In this document: positions 46,487-58,847 of the stretch, one piece after another
Position numbering within the stretch: the stretch's first letter is position 1
How the letters are laid out: each line of letters opens with the position of its first letter
Assembly: GCA_963669155.1 (NCBI GenBank)
Contig: OZ022576.1
Location: 1,822,338 to 1,886,337 of the forward strand
Direction of reading: 5' to 3'
Length of the DNA stretch: 64,000 bases
Origin: Arbacia lixula
Lineage: Eukaryota > Echinodermata > Echinoidea > Arbacioida > Arbaciidae
Position numbers and translations under genes: made by a program
The notes under the pieces: model-generated
Told to the model about the DNA's origin: nothing
What the model saw: only the letters and a program-made list of their open reading frames with translations
Databases searched by the model: none

Positions 46487-49400
46487 TCATCCAAACACAG
46501 TTTCTTCACAAAATTTCAGCTGCCAAATTTTCCCTGCGTAAACATCAAAATGCTTCTTGCCCATCAGCTGCAGTAGCTGTGCCTGCAGGTGGAATGAGAA
46601 GTGAACAGATATGGGGATTAAAAATAAAATATAGTGGAATATACTGGTATTCATACACACACAACTTTTCTGGATGAAACTAATATTTAAATTGTATCAA
46701 TTGGTTAACATTACAATCATCAATATTATAATTTTTTTCACACAAATTGTACAGCTGGAATTTACAGGATTGCTTCATTTCTCTTGTTAAAGAAAGTGGG
46801 TGATTTGATTTTACAATTCTGAAAAAGATTTGAGAACTCTCTTTTCAATTCCTACAGTATAATCCTTAAAATATTTCCTGTTAAATTTAGAAAAGGTAAA
46901 TTTTCACCACATTGGGAATACAGCTCTTTCAATAATAAACAGTTTGTAGCCAACATAAAGAATGCCCCATAATGCTTAAAGATGAATACAATTTGTTGTT
47001 GTTGTTTACATCAGATTGGCGTACCTCTGTATCTTCTTCGTTTTCACTCTCCAAGATGTCGTAGGCCTGTTTGAGCATCTCGATGCCGATGCCCTGCACG
47101 ATGTCTTTCCTTAGGAGACCAATGCGATCCATCAAACGACCAGATGTCGTCATGGTTGCGTTACCTAGGAACACACATACAGAGAAGATCACTATTAATT
47201 CTTCTTTCCCGGTCTTCATCCTTCACACAATTTCAAGCAAATGCTTAACTTGACATATTCAGAAGATATATTTCACATATCATCATGTGTAGTCCTAAAA
47301 AGAACCGTTGGGTTTATATTTTGGTGAAAGTTTGAAAAGAGGTCCTCAAAGAGAGGGTGAATACAGAGAAGCACGTGGGTTATAGGGTATAAAGCATATC
47401 AATCTTTTACAAGGACTAACCTAGGAAAGAACTATTGCTCAATGTTTCAAACAAGTTCCAACGTAAAAGATAAAAGTGGTAATCATTATCGGCCGTAATA
47501 GAGGCAAGACTGCTCTGTCATCATCACTCAGGTCCACATTGCAATGATCTTATCATGTTGAGATGATTCCTTCCTGCTAACCCCAAATCAAGAAAGGAGA
47601 AGAAACCCACAGACATGGCAGAATAGAACACCATTGTTTAAGGGTGGAGTCATCATCACACAACTATTACACTTACAGTTCAGCTTACACATTTTCATAT
47701 CACCCTTTTCAATGAAACTGGTATTCATCACCGATCTTAACTTAACTCAATATCAATTTTATCTGTGGCAAACAAATGCTCCTCTATGGGACTTGTGTAT
47801 AAATGGTGAAGAAATAGCATATAAAGAGCTAAAAAGTTAGGAAGATCTGGACCTATATTTTGTAATGAAATACAATAGTTGATTCCACTCTAGGATGAAG
47901 GGAGGAATCTTACCCAAGCCTTTCGGTGCTCGAGGAGCTGCTGCCTCAATGTTGATATCCTGCGTGCCATTGAGCCTGTTGCCAGACCTGGGCCTTGACT
48001 CAGCTGTAGAGGGCGGGCTGGGCTCTTCTGGTGATTCTGGCGAGTCCCGGCCCCTATTCCCAGCATCATCTCCCAGCGCTCCCAGGGCCTTGTTCTTGTT
48101 ACGGTCCAAGCTGAGCGTGGTGGCAAGAAGGTTTGAGAACTCCTCCATTTCATCCTTTTGCCTGTAGAATGGGGAGGAAAGGAATGGATGATATAGAAAA
48201 GTCTGAGAAATACAGCGCTAGCTACAATAAGGCTTCCAAGCTGCTGGACATTTCTATCTAAGCTTTGCAATAGTGTTTTCTCACTCAGTTTTGTTTGTTT
48301 AAACATTATTCAAATATATTACCATTAATTTCTTATAATATAGTGTTTCTATTCAAGTGTGACATGTTTAATATTGTTTGTCATGTATACAGGGCCCCAT
48401 AGAAAATTTTTTACAAAATTGTATTAATTTGAACTGCAAAAGGGACATCTTGTCTTTAACATACCCCTTCTGCTTCTCTGATAGTCTGCCGTCTTCCTGC
48501 TCCTCTTCGTCAGATATTGTAGAATCTGTGTCTCGGCTATCTGACCTCACATGACGCTTTTTCCCTTCATTCGCCTGCGACGCTAGCGACGCTGTTGACG
48601 ATGATGCAGACGATGATTCCTGAGATGACTGAGAAATAGGCAAGAAAAATGTACACATCAGTGGTAATTCATGAAGACTCAAAACCAAGGAGCATCACCA
48701 GCATAAAGAAGAGTCATACTGGCACTCAAAACAAGTAATGATTTGTAAATTCAGACATGATTCACAGTACAACTTATGCTCTTGTAGTGCATTTCCAGCA
48801 CACTTTCTAACATAACATGGTATCTTTATTTGTGATATTTTCTTTGCTGCTGGTAATATGAGTGCAAATACTTTCTTAATGCTTGATTACCAGTTGTCAA
48901 GCTGAGTTCAGACTCGGGTAATTCACTATGAACATGGTCTTTTGTTACGCAAACAATATTTCAAAGGGACCTTTTATAATTTTGTCCACGTAACAACAGA
49001 TCATGTTCATAGCATTTGTCGCTTTTTGTGTGTCTGTGTGTGTTTAATGAAAAACAAAGTTAATTTAATGTCATTTGCAGGTCCTGAATAAAATTTCCAT
49101 CAATGTGAATGCATTCCAAATATGGAACACTACTTACCCTTGAGCTGGGGTCTGATTTTGTGTGTGAGACTGCCTTTTTTGGATGGCCACTATCCACCTC
49201 ATCCTGGCTCTTGCTTACAGAATCAGAACTTCTCCTCACTGGTGGCAAAAAGGTAGGAAAAGTTAGAACAAATTAGACCAGAGCAATCATGTTAAACAGG
49301 AACAAGCGTTTAGTCACTTGCACAGAGTGTATAGAATATTTTACAAAATCAAATATGAATAATAAAATATAAATGGGGTCCATGGTTCTTTTGAAAAAGG

Positions 49401-52400
49401 GTTTAAAAAGAAAAGCATGGTTTGGATAAACCTATTTAAACAGAATTGGCCAAATCAGGACAGAGCACTTCAATTATGACTGCATGCAGTCACAAAGCAA
49501 CCAGTAATTGTTCATTCCATTATTGTCATCTACTTATTTCATATATCTTTGGTAAATGTTAACTGCTATCAATGTAAGCATTATTCAGCACATATATGCA
49601 GGTGGTGTTTTTCTAAGCAACAACACACTGAATTTTGAAAGTTTCACTTGCACTTTGACATTTGATCTTCGTTAACATGTTTTGCCAATGTCTACTTTTC
49701 TGATATGTAATTTCACCCACTTTACCCACTTTCAAGAGTGGTATGCATTTATGAATATCTCAATGTACACATAAACCTAGTATACTTTGTTCATCCAATG
49801 TATATCATGCTATTCATTAAATATATACCATTAGAATCCTTAGAACCCTCACAATGTGACCAGTGCTATATTTATAAAGCTAAGACTACTAGCACCCCAT
49901 TGCATTACAAACTATGGGGAACTCTTCAGGCATCTAATATTGCTACAAGCATCCAAAAGCCTGAATTTACAAAGAAGTTTTAGAGTTCGTCCACAGTTTA
50001 AGCAAATTTTGTGGCATATAAGCACTTAATTTTTCAACCTTTTGAAAGTGTACCCGCTAAATCAAGCATGCGTATCTGCTTGCATGCCACAAAATGTGCT
50101 CAAACTGTGGACTAAATCTAATTCTCCTTTGTGAATTCGGGCCAAAGAGTTTAAACATTGTAACAAGACTCTGGTGAGTCTCACCATGTGATAATGGTGA
50201 CTGCTGTTCCTGTGATTCCCTCAGTTTCTCTGCTCTCCTCCTGGCTCTAGCTGAGGACCCTCTCTGTTTCATATCACAGGAATAGAATATTGCAAAAAGA
50301 TTGCATTTTTCAACAACCATACATCAACAGACATACTATGTTGCAGGGGTAAAATACAAGTAATGTTTATGAAATCAAATCTGCTTTCTGATTACTCTTC
50401 TATGGGTGTTGACACACATTAATATTTTCTTTTCAAATCTGAATGATACATATTCAAATCGTATCTATCCTGGATATGCTTAGCTACCCCTTGGAGCTAC
50501 AAATGTCTTATATTTTACATGCTAACATCCATCTCTTGAACGCCCTTGTGATCACACAAGTTGATACAAACTGCATGGCCGCTTCATGGCTCAGTACCGA
50601 GTAGGTTGAACCTCAAACACAAATCTGTCCTGTAGGTGCTTAGCTCCCCCTTTGAGCTACGAATCTTAATTTAACCCATTTTCTAGAGTTAGACTTTCAG
50701 GTATATTGAACCCTGGTCTGGTTAGGATGTCAACATTTGCCATGGAACTGCAATAACCAGAGGGATATGACTTAATTGTGCCCTTTAAGTAATTTGGAGT
50801 GTATTCATAGCCTGTTGTCTATTGCCTGTATGGCAGATTATGCTTGAGTCATGCTGCTCAGTATCTGAGCCAGAATGCTAACTCCCATCTCTCTAACCAA
50901 CGACTCACGTCTGTCCTGGGTGTGCTGCCCTCGTCCTTTGAGCTGCTGACAGAGCTGGAGGAGGAGGCAGGCCTAGCTGACCTGGCCGAGTTGGCTGACT
51001 TCCTGGCACTGCTGCTGGTCTCAGGGGTGCCCTTGGCTGGTGCCGGAGGGAGGGGGCGAGACCTCTTAGGGGGCAGTTTGGGCTGTGCAGGAGAATGGGT
51101 AGCAACAGCACAAGTAAAGATTAGGATAGAGTAGGAGCTTCAACATGCAGAGTGTAATGGTGCTTTTTTTTTTAATGTAAATATTCTCAAAAATGCAATT
51201 TCTTAAATGGGTTATTAAATGGAAAATGAATACAAGCAAAAGAATGAATGTCACATTTTAAAATTGTATTTTCATAAATCTGTACTATAAAAAAAATTGA
51301 ATATGTATTACAAATATATCAAATTATATCATGTGCTTAAATTTGACTCTCCAAAAGAGCAAGACTGACAGGCAGAAAGGGAAAGATTAATGATAAAAAA
51401 ATTAAGGCAAGAAGGAGAAATAATAAATGAAGGAAAAGGAGGTAGAGAGACTGACAGAGTAAGAGCAACAGAGAATGAGAGACAGAGAACAAGTGTGGGA
51501 GAAAACAGACATCCACATTATAGAGACAGAGAGAAATATATAGACAAATAGATTGGAAGAGAGAGAAAAAAGTAGGTAGAGAAAGAGAAAAAGTTATAAT
51601 GTACCTCTGATGGTGTTTTGGATGCTGATTTGGATTCCCTTGCAGCCGACTTCCTGACACCAGCAGCACTTTTCCTCTCCTTACCAGCTGAGCTAGGCCT
51701 TGGAGTGGCAGACTTCCCTTTGTCCTGTGGATGGAGGAATGAGTCATTGTCAATATGCACTTCATGCAAACATAGTTCTTGCTATTTCAAATTTTGAAAT
51801 TTGTGAGACACCATCATAACCACAATATTGGAGTAAAAAATGGATCTGAAATCCATTTCTGAACTGAAAAAAACCCTCATTTGACAGAGGAATACCATGC
51901 AATAGGGAGATGAACTGAACTAGTTTCTCTTGTAGAAAAGGCAGTAAAACTCTTATTTGACGCTGTGCTGTACTACACTTATGCATACATGGGTATGTGT
52001 AACAAAAAGCTATCCCCAAAGTCCATGCGTCTTTTCCAGATTCCAACCAGATTTTAAGATAATCACTATTCAAAAATGTAATGTGAAGGTAAAGCATCCG
52101 TGTTGCAAACATAACAAAAAAATATCAAAACATTGCATAAACCAAAGACAAATCTATTATGTTGGGCCGAGCAACAGGCTTCATTTGAAAGTTTCAAGTT
52201 TTCCATACCTAATATTTCATACAATATGATGAACCCATTACACATTCAGTTCCATCTCTACAACTCATGTTGTGGGCTGAAGTGCGTACACTTCAAAATA
52301 TCAATGAATCAAAGGTTGGACAGGCATAGAAAAATTATGACATGAATAAAAAAAAACAAAGACGAATTGATCTCATATACCTTTTTCGAAGATACTTCTG

Positions 52401-55400
52401 ATATAGCAGGTAGATTTCTTCCTACTCCTCCTTCACTCTCTGCCGGTGGTTGTGGAGTCTCGATTTCTTGAATGTCAGACTTGGAGCCTCTCCTGCTGTC
52501 AGATGAACCTGGCCTCCTGCAAAAGTCAACCAAACAAGAATCATCATTGATTATATTTGCTACAATATAAGTGAAATGTGACAAAAACAACAACTACTTA
52601 GGACAAGGGGGTGAGGGACAGTTAGTCTTAAAACTTTGAAGATTGAGTTATCTGCAGTGGCCTTTACTTTCACAAATACAATATTTTGAAGCCTGATTTC
52701 CATGTACATGTATGTGACTGCCAACTTACTTTGCCCTTGTTCCCTCAAGGAAAATAGCGATGTGCTTCTTGATGTAAGGATTACGCAGGATGCGAGACAC
52801 GCTGGGCCGTTTCTCAGGGCTCTGATTGAGGGTAGCCTTGATGAGCTCAACCAGCTCACTGCTGTACTGCTGAGGCATTGAAGGCATCTACATATCAAAA
52901 TAAACAATATCAATGAAATAATAATTATCACAATCTGCATCATCACACTACTTTTACTGCTGGGGCATATCAGACATATGTACATACACACAATACCAAT
53001 GAAATAATAACCACTATACTCAGCATCTTAATACTGCTAGTATTGGTGCACTGCTTGGGCAGGACAGGCATGTATACATGTAGACAATACCATTTGAAGC
53101 GTGCTTGTTACAATCAGCAGCATCACATACTTCTATCACAGCTTAATATGATAGCACTGTAAACATCAATAATAGGGCAACAATATCAACAATAGATAAT
53201 ACAGGAGTCATCACACAATAATTCCTTGATAAACACAAGCTATGTAAAATTTCTACAATGACTTCTTTGAGTAGATATTTTTTGCATTGAGTTATATTCA
53301 GGAATGTCATGGGCCTACAAACTCCACAATGGGCCCTATTACAAACAAAAGTCCCACAAATGTATAAAATACCTAGAGGAAACTGGCATCCAATCAGCCC
53401 AACATATACATAAAAACATCAAATGAAACCTTGATATGAGCTCAAAAGAGTCCAAATCGAAAGCAAATATTAAAGAAAGCATGCATACTTTTCCCCGAAG
53501 TATCTTGTAGACCAATGAGTTCATGTCCTTGGCATTGAAAGCATGTTTCAGAGTTGTCATCTCATACACACAGCATCCCAGTGCCCATACGTCCGACTGT
53601 AGAAAAAAAAAGTTCAGTTCAGTTCAGTTCATTCTATTAATTCCAAAATCATAAAAACAACAATAAAATACATGTCATGTATCAATCATATACATACAGA
53701 TAGTGGAATAGGAGGTTACAAAAAGTAAAATACTTGTAAGCAGTAGCCCCCTTCTAAATACAAAATTACTTAATACTAAATTACGAAAAAAGAAATAAAA
53801 AATGATTTGTGGTTATGAAAGGGCAAAAAAAGCATGTGTCTAATATTCTTTGATGGCAAAATTATTTGCTTGACTCACGTCCAGGCCGTTTCAGGGACTA
53901 TTTACCATCATTTGTTGCTACTTGCATTACTCAATTCATTCACACAAATGCATAGTAAGAGTTATAATTCAAAATTTTACATGACATATGTACATATGTA
54001 CTGTTTTGTTACATTTCATCAACACTACTTAAATCAGAAAAGTACATGTTAATAATGAGAATTAGGAATCAAAATGCCCTAAGCTATTAAATCACATGTA
54101 AGATCAGATGTCCTAAATATATTTGATAAAAAGACTTGCGACATTGCCTTAAATTTGGGTTTAATTGATTTCATGACTACTTTACATTAACACAGTGTTA
54201 AACAAGGTACAGGGTCTCACCTTGTGATTGTACGGCCTATTACTGAAGAGTTCTGGGCTCATGTAGTACGGGGTACCAATCAGTGTCGTAGCCATGTCAT
54301 TGTTTCCTTCTAAGACTCTTGCGATCCCAAGATCACCAACCTTGATGATCTTGCTTTTTGTGAGGAAGATGTTTTGTGTCTTCAGATCTCGATGGAGGAT
54401 GTTGCGCTCATGCATATACTGCAGAAATGAAACATAATATATAAACATATGATAAAAATAATATTTTTAAAAACAGCGAAACAAGCTGAAGCCATGTGTG
54501 ATCTGTTAACAAGAAAATGTGTCTATATATTAATGCAAGCGTCAATTAATTCAATCATACTGAGTTGAAACTAACAAGAACATTTTGCTTGCATTAATCT
54601 AATACTTTGATTTCTATTCTTTTCATATGTATACCAGAAGGGTATATAGGTATCAGCCTGGCACAACCTTGAAAACTTGTACCCTGTTGAGATTATAAAC
54701 ATGTAGTCTATTATGTTGTCTTGAAAATCATTAGTAGCAATACATAATGTCCACAACTGAATCAGTAGAATCGCACGATAAATGAATAATCAATTCAGAC
54801 TACAAATCAACTTTAGCTTCTTTCATTATTGTAATCATTATAGACATCTTTATGATATCATCCAGTACTATGTCATGTTAAATGTTAACTGGGGGGTGTT
54901 TCATCAAGCTGTTCGTAAGTTACGAACAACTTTACGAACGACTGGTGATCCCTTCTTGTACTAAATGCGACCACACTTTGTTCATTGAGAATCTGATTTA
55001 GCACAAGATGCGATCACCAGTCATTCGTAAAGTCGTTCGTAACTTACGAACAGCTTGGTGAAACACCCCCTGGTACTATTTTTAAACCCTTAAAAATTAA
55101 ATTGCAACACTGCCTCTGCACCAACAGTGTTAGTGGCAGTATGTTCTAAGACCACGATGTAAACAACAAAAAAATGGTCATTTATGGAGCTACATTGTAG
55201 CATTCAACTATACCTGAAGGGCCATGGCAATCTGGACGAACCATTCCACCACCTGGCGCTCTTCCAGCGCAGCGTTCTTCTGCTGCTTGAGCCGTGTGTA
55301 AAGGTCACCACCGTCACAGAAGCCCATGACGATGTAGAGGTAGCCCTCCTCGCTCTCAAATGAGTCCTTGTAGGACACTATGTTGGGATGGCGCAGCTTG

Positions 55401-56831
55401 GACAGCAGCTTGGCCTCCTGTTCAGCAGCTTTCTTCTCCTTCTTGGAGGCATGGAGCAGCTCCATCTTCTTCACTACAAACTGGACAAAGCAATGAACAA
55501 AGAATATAATAAAATATATGAACATGATAACTCTTCTTCTCATGTCATATATAAATGAAAACATAAAGCAGTTGGAGTGGTACATATCTTTCTTTCTTTA
55601 TCTCTCTCTTTCTCTCTTTCCATCTCTCACTCTATCCTCTATATAATGTAATTAGTATACCGTAAATGCTTTTCTTACTTTCAGGATTCAGCTTATTATG
55701 AAAACCCTTCTGTTTGTTTTACCTTTATTTTGCATGATGGATTATATGATACTCTATGGGATTTGCATGTATTACATGGCCCACAATGCATCAATAACAC
55801 ATTAAAAGCTAAAGGAGAATAACATTATGAAGCCTAAATAATAATTCTTCTGCTTGACTTCAAACTGAGCAGACAAAAGAGAAGGCCACAGTGTTCATTA
55901 CAAGAGAATAAAACCTTCATAATAACTCATCTTCATGACTACAAAGGAGGCAAACCCATTAAGATTGGTGCATTACAGCTAGAAAAATGCTTTCACAGCA
56001 TGATTTAAAATAACAAAACAAGAATGCAGAACTTGGTGTTATACTGTACACAACAAACTGAGCATAACCATGAAGGAGCGTAGGAACAATAAAACATATT
56101 ACATGTTAAAAACAACAAAAAACATTGGCTAGCTTTTAGCTTTAGATTTTAGATTGGCTTTCTTTACTACTGGGTGTATGCGTAAAATTTCTTTGTAAAC
56201 TAAACAAAAAACATTGTTGATAATAGAAGTTATGAGATCCAGCCTTGACCAGCATTTATGCAACTCTCTGGCCCTTTATAATAATATCAATATTGCAACA
56301 ACAAAATTACCTATGATGGGTGGCTGCTATCAAAACTTTGAATAAAACCCCCAAAATTCATGTTTATATCATTTATACTTTATGCTTTATAAAGTACTTC
56401 TTAATATTACGCCAACAACTATTCTATATTTACATGATTTGTTTATTATTACTATGTTCTAAAATGCCCAATGTGAATCCTTAACCATCTCTGTGTTTCT
56501 TTTATTTTTCATCCAACATTAAAGCCTTTCCAGTATAACTCATTTCCATCAGCATCCTATACCCTGTTTTTCAAAGTCTTATTTTTTATTATATTTTGTA
56601 CAATATGCAAATGCATGTTAAACCCAGCAGAAGTAAAACTGCATGAAAGCCTTGCTACTGCAAGTGACCCGGAAGTACGACTGAAATGAACTTCCGGTAG
56701 TTTTGTCTCCTAATGAAGAAGTTTGAGAGTAAAGTTACCTGCTTCTTTTCTTTTCTATGCCTCACTAGCCAGACTTCTCCATAGCTCCCCTTGCCAACCA
56801 CTTTCAGATGCTCATACAAGTCAAGTGACAT
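46487..56831 (-). CDS. NEK4: NEK4 NIMA-related Ser/Thr kinase, 693 aa
   Basis: Fourteen coding exons: 56831-56739, 55480-55214, 54418-54221, 53596-53489, 52887-52730, 52516-52381, 51724-51605, 51082-50909, 50263-50185, 49238-49138, 48628-48465, 48161-47914, 47164-47025, 46582-46487; all phases close. NEK4 is a NIMA-family kinase linked to cilia, microtubules and the DNA-damage response. The N-terminal kinase domain (residues ~6-262) has the glycine loop [12 protein letters not shown] lysine, EQEAKLL helix-C glutamate, HRDLKTQN catalytic loop, DLG (not DFG) metal motif, [17 protein letters not shown] and [13 protein letters not shown]; it looks active. A Ser/Lys/Arg-rich disordered middle follows (residues ~275-560). 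The tail [20 protein letters not shown]...[19 protein letters not shown] matches the vertebrate NEK4 C-terminus, which separates it from NEK1 and NEK3. It is shorter than human (about 841 aa), mainly in the linker. An acceptor just 5' of the ATG implies an upstream non-coding exon. Confidence 0.96.
51350..51600. repeat. Purine-rich low-complexity sequence in a NEK4 intron
   Basis: GA-rich (aagagagaga, gacagag) on the plus strand, hence a long pyrimidine-rich tract on the transcribed strand. It lies in the intron between NEK4 exons 7 and 8. Confidence 0.8.
54891..55070. mobile_element. Foldback MITE with GGGGGG-TTTCATCAA ends
   Basis: 180 bp in the NEK4 intron between exons 2 and 3. The left arm (ggggggtgtttcatcaagct, gttcgtaagttacgaacaac, cgactggtgatc) pairs with the right arm (gatcaccagtcattcgtaaa, gttcgtaacttacgaacagc, ttggtgaaacaccccc). 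Each arm also contains a smaller hairpin, gttcgtaa/ttacgaac. The arms are about 65-75 bp, with few mismatches. Its ends resemble those of the element at 58709-58847. Confidence 0.9.
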
Positions 56832-57018
56832 CTTGATTGATATTCACTCCTGTGAAGAAAAAAAATGAAGCAATCTAGAATAGAGTCTATAAACTACAGT
56901 TCAGTGGCAGGAGAGAAATCACACTGTCACTGGTTTACAAGAGCACAGTGACCCTGGCAAAGGTTAGACCTACATTGCGAGCATTCAATGAAAGAGAAAA
57001 AACACTGAAATCTATCTA

Positions 57019-57222
57019 CACTACAGCTCAAAAGAATCAGCATGGGGAAAGGGAAGGACCCGCAGTTTTAAACCACGGTATATTTTGTCCAGTTCAGCAT
57101 GAAACATGCTTTTTAGGCTAAAGCATCATGTTTCATTCTGAACTGGACATAATATACCACGGTTCAAAACTGCAGCTCCTTCCCTTTCCCTTTCCCTATG
57201 CCAATTCATTTGAGCTGTTGTG
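57019..57222. mobile_element. Foldback MITE, family A copy 2
   Basis: 204 bp. The ends CACTACAGCTCAAAAGAAT and (reverse complement) CACAACAGCTCAAATGAATT are flanked by TA on both sides. It shares with 29582-29812 the GGGAAAGGG tracts, gcagttttaaaccacggtat, tagtccagttcagcatgaaa-like and catgatgcttt blocks. Its arms match each other less well than copy 1, so it is older or less homogenised. Confidence 0.92.
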
Positions 57223-57486
57223 TAGGTCATTCATGTAGAACCTGGTAGACTATGGGCAACCTGGGCAACCTGTCAAAACTGTGAAATTTTAAATCAGACA
57301 GCAAATTACTTTAGACATTTCAAATGTTATTTATAATGATTTTTGTTTTGTTTTAGAGTCTTTTCACTATTGCCTTCCATGTAAACCATGATAACTGAAC
57401 CTCAAATTCAAAATCAACATGTTGAAAGTCATGAAACTCAGCAGACATCAGAAATACACCCTAACGATAACTAATATTGACTAATT

Positions 57487-57747
57487 GTCACCAGGGGCGC
57501 GTTTCTCGACATGATGACAACTCTAAGCTGAGCTCCAAATCCGAAATTTAGCACTAAGGTGATTCTCAAAGCTATTACAACTCCAATCTCAGCTCTAAAT
57601 GCTGGAACTACTCGGACTTTAGTCACCAGGTGCCCGTTTCTCGACATGATGACAGCTCTAAGCCGAGTTCCAAATCCAAGGTGATTCTCGAAGCTATTAC
57701 AACTCTAATCTCGGCTCTAAATGCTGGAACTGCTTGGATCCTGTCAA
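57487..57747. repeat. Tandem duplication, ~135-bp unit
   Basis: Units 57487-57621 and 57622-57747 share gtcaccagg, cgtttctcgacatgatgaca, ctctaagc-gag-tccaaatcc, aaggtgattctc, aagctattacaactc and gctctaaatgctggaact. The second unit lacks about 14 bases in the middle. It lies in the NEK4-ASB divergent region. Confidence 0.93.
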
Positions 57748-58488
57748 ATCCATTGTTATCGATCAACGATCCTTGAGAACACTTGTGAATAAATTTGCAT
57801 TACACGTGCTACGATAACATTTCTGTTGCATCTTGTCAGATTACGCCAAGCATTAATTCAGCTGTGGCTGGGAAAGGGGTTTGCTTCATTGAAGGCAACA
57901 TTCACGAAAAAGTTTAACATATATTTCAAAATGTTGAGTATCAATTGAGTATTCCGTAGATTAGATAGCTTGTCTACGCATGCCAACATTTTAACATTGT
58001 TTAATGTGGAAAATTCACTGACTAGTGTCGCCTATCTATTTTTGAATGATTATTTGAATTCTACATTTTTAAGATTTGTCATCACTTGTAAGTTGTAAAT
58101 ATCAACACATGCATAATTTGATAACCCCTTTTTTAATATTCAGACATCTATTTAAAGAATGGCATGTTTGCCTAGTAGACTATCATTTCACATGCTTCAT
58201 TTTACATAAATATGACCAAAATGGAAAGCAAGGGAAAAATGAATTGATTTAACAGAAGAAAATGAGACTGATATCACAAGAATCTTGACAAATTGATGTG
58301 TTAGCCAAAGAATAATCAACATTTTTAACAATACTTTGCCCCATATTTAACAAAATTATCATTATTTCAACCTGATATTTTATCAATTATTGCGGAGTTT
58401 CGTGAGAAAGGCTATCAATTTGTCTGAAAATCCTGATCCGGTATCAATACAAGTCAAGAGATGTCACTATCTGACTTAGAATTCTCTT

Positions 58489-58698
58489 CTTCTGGGGCCT
58501 GTTTTTGCATTAGAATGCCAGTGACATGACATCTCACATAGAACTCTTACTGCGATTATTAATGATATAAAGCCTAAACCGTTTCTTGAAGTTCAAGAAA
58601 CAGTTAAGGCTTCAGCATCATTCATGGTAATACTTATACTAGCATGAGTTCTAAGTGAGATGTCACTGGCATTCTAATGCAGAAACAGGCCCCAGAAG
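58489..58698. mobile_element. Foldback MITE-like element, ~210 bp
   Basis: The left end cttctggggcctgtttttgc, then attagaatgccagtgaca and catctcac-tagaactc, pairs with gagttctaagtgagatgtca, ctggcattctaatgcag and aaacaggccccagaag. The inner part contains a second hairpin around tttcttgaag-ttcaagaaa. Few mismatches in the outer arms. Confidence 0.92.
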
Positions 58699-58708
58699 GA
58701 GTTATCCC

Positions 58709-58847
58709 GGGGGGCATTTCATCAAAGGACTTGTCGGATATTTTATCCAACAAGTTTGCTCTCGGCCAATAAGATGCAAGCATTTCAGTAGCTTATAACA
58801 GTTTGTCGGATAAAACGTCCGACAAGTCCTTTGATGAAATGCCCCCC
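58709..58847. mobile_element. Foldback MITE with GGGGGGCATTTCATCAAAGG ends
   Basis: 139 bp. The left arm GGGGGGCATTTCATCAAAGG, acttgtcggat-ttttatcc pairs with ggataaaacgtccgacaagt, CCTTTGATGAAATGCCCCCC. Its outer 20 bases are a perfect inverted repeat. It lies only about 10 bases from the preceding foldback. Confidence 0.94.

Noticed and set aside
50460..50680. Possible ~160-bp repeat around tgcttagct-ccc-t-gagctac
   Set aside because: Only a ~25-base block recurs clearly (about 50477 and 50637); too little to call a duplication.
51337..51765. 142-codon Leu/Ser-rich frame suggesting membrane spans
   Set aside because: Shadow of the pyrimidine-rich strand of a NEK4 intron; the real exon (51605-51724) is read in another frame.
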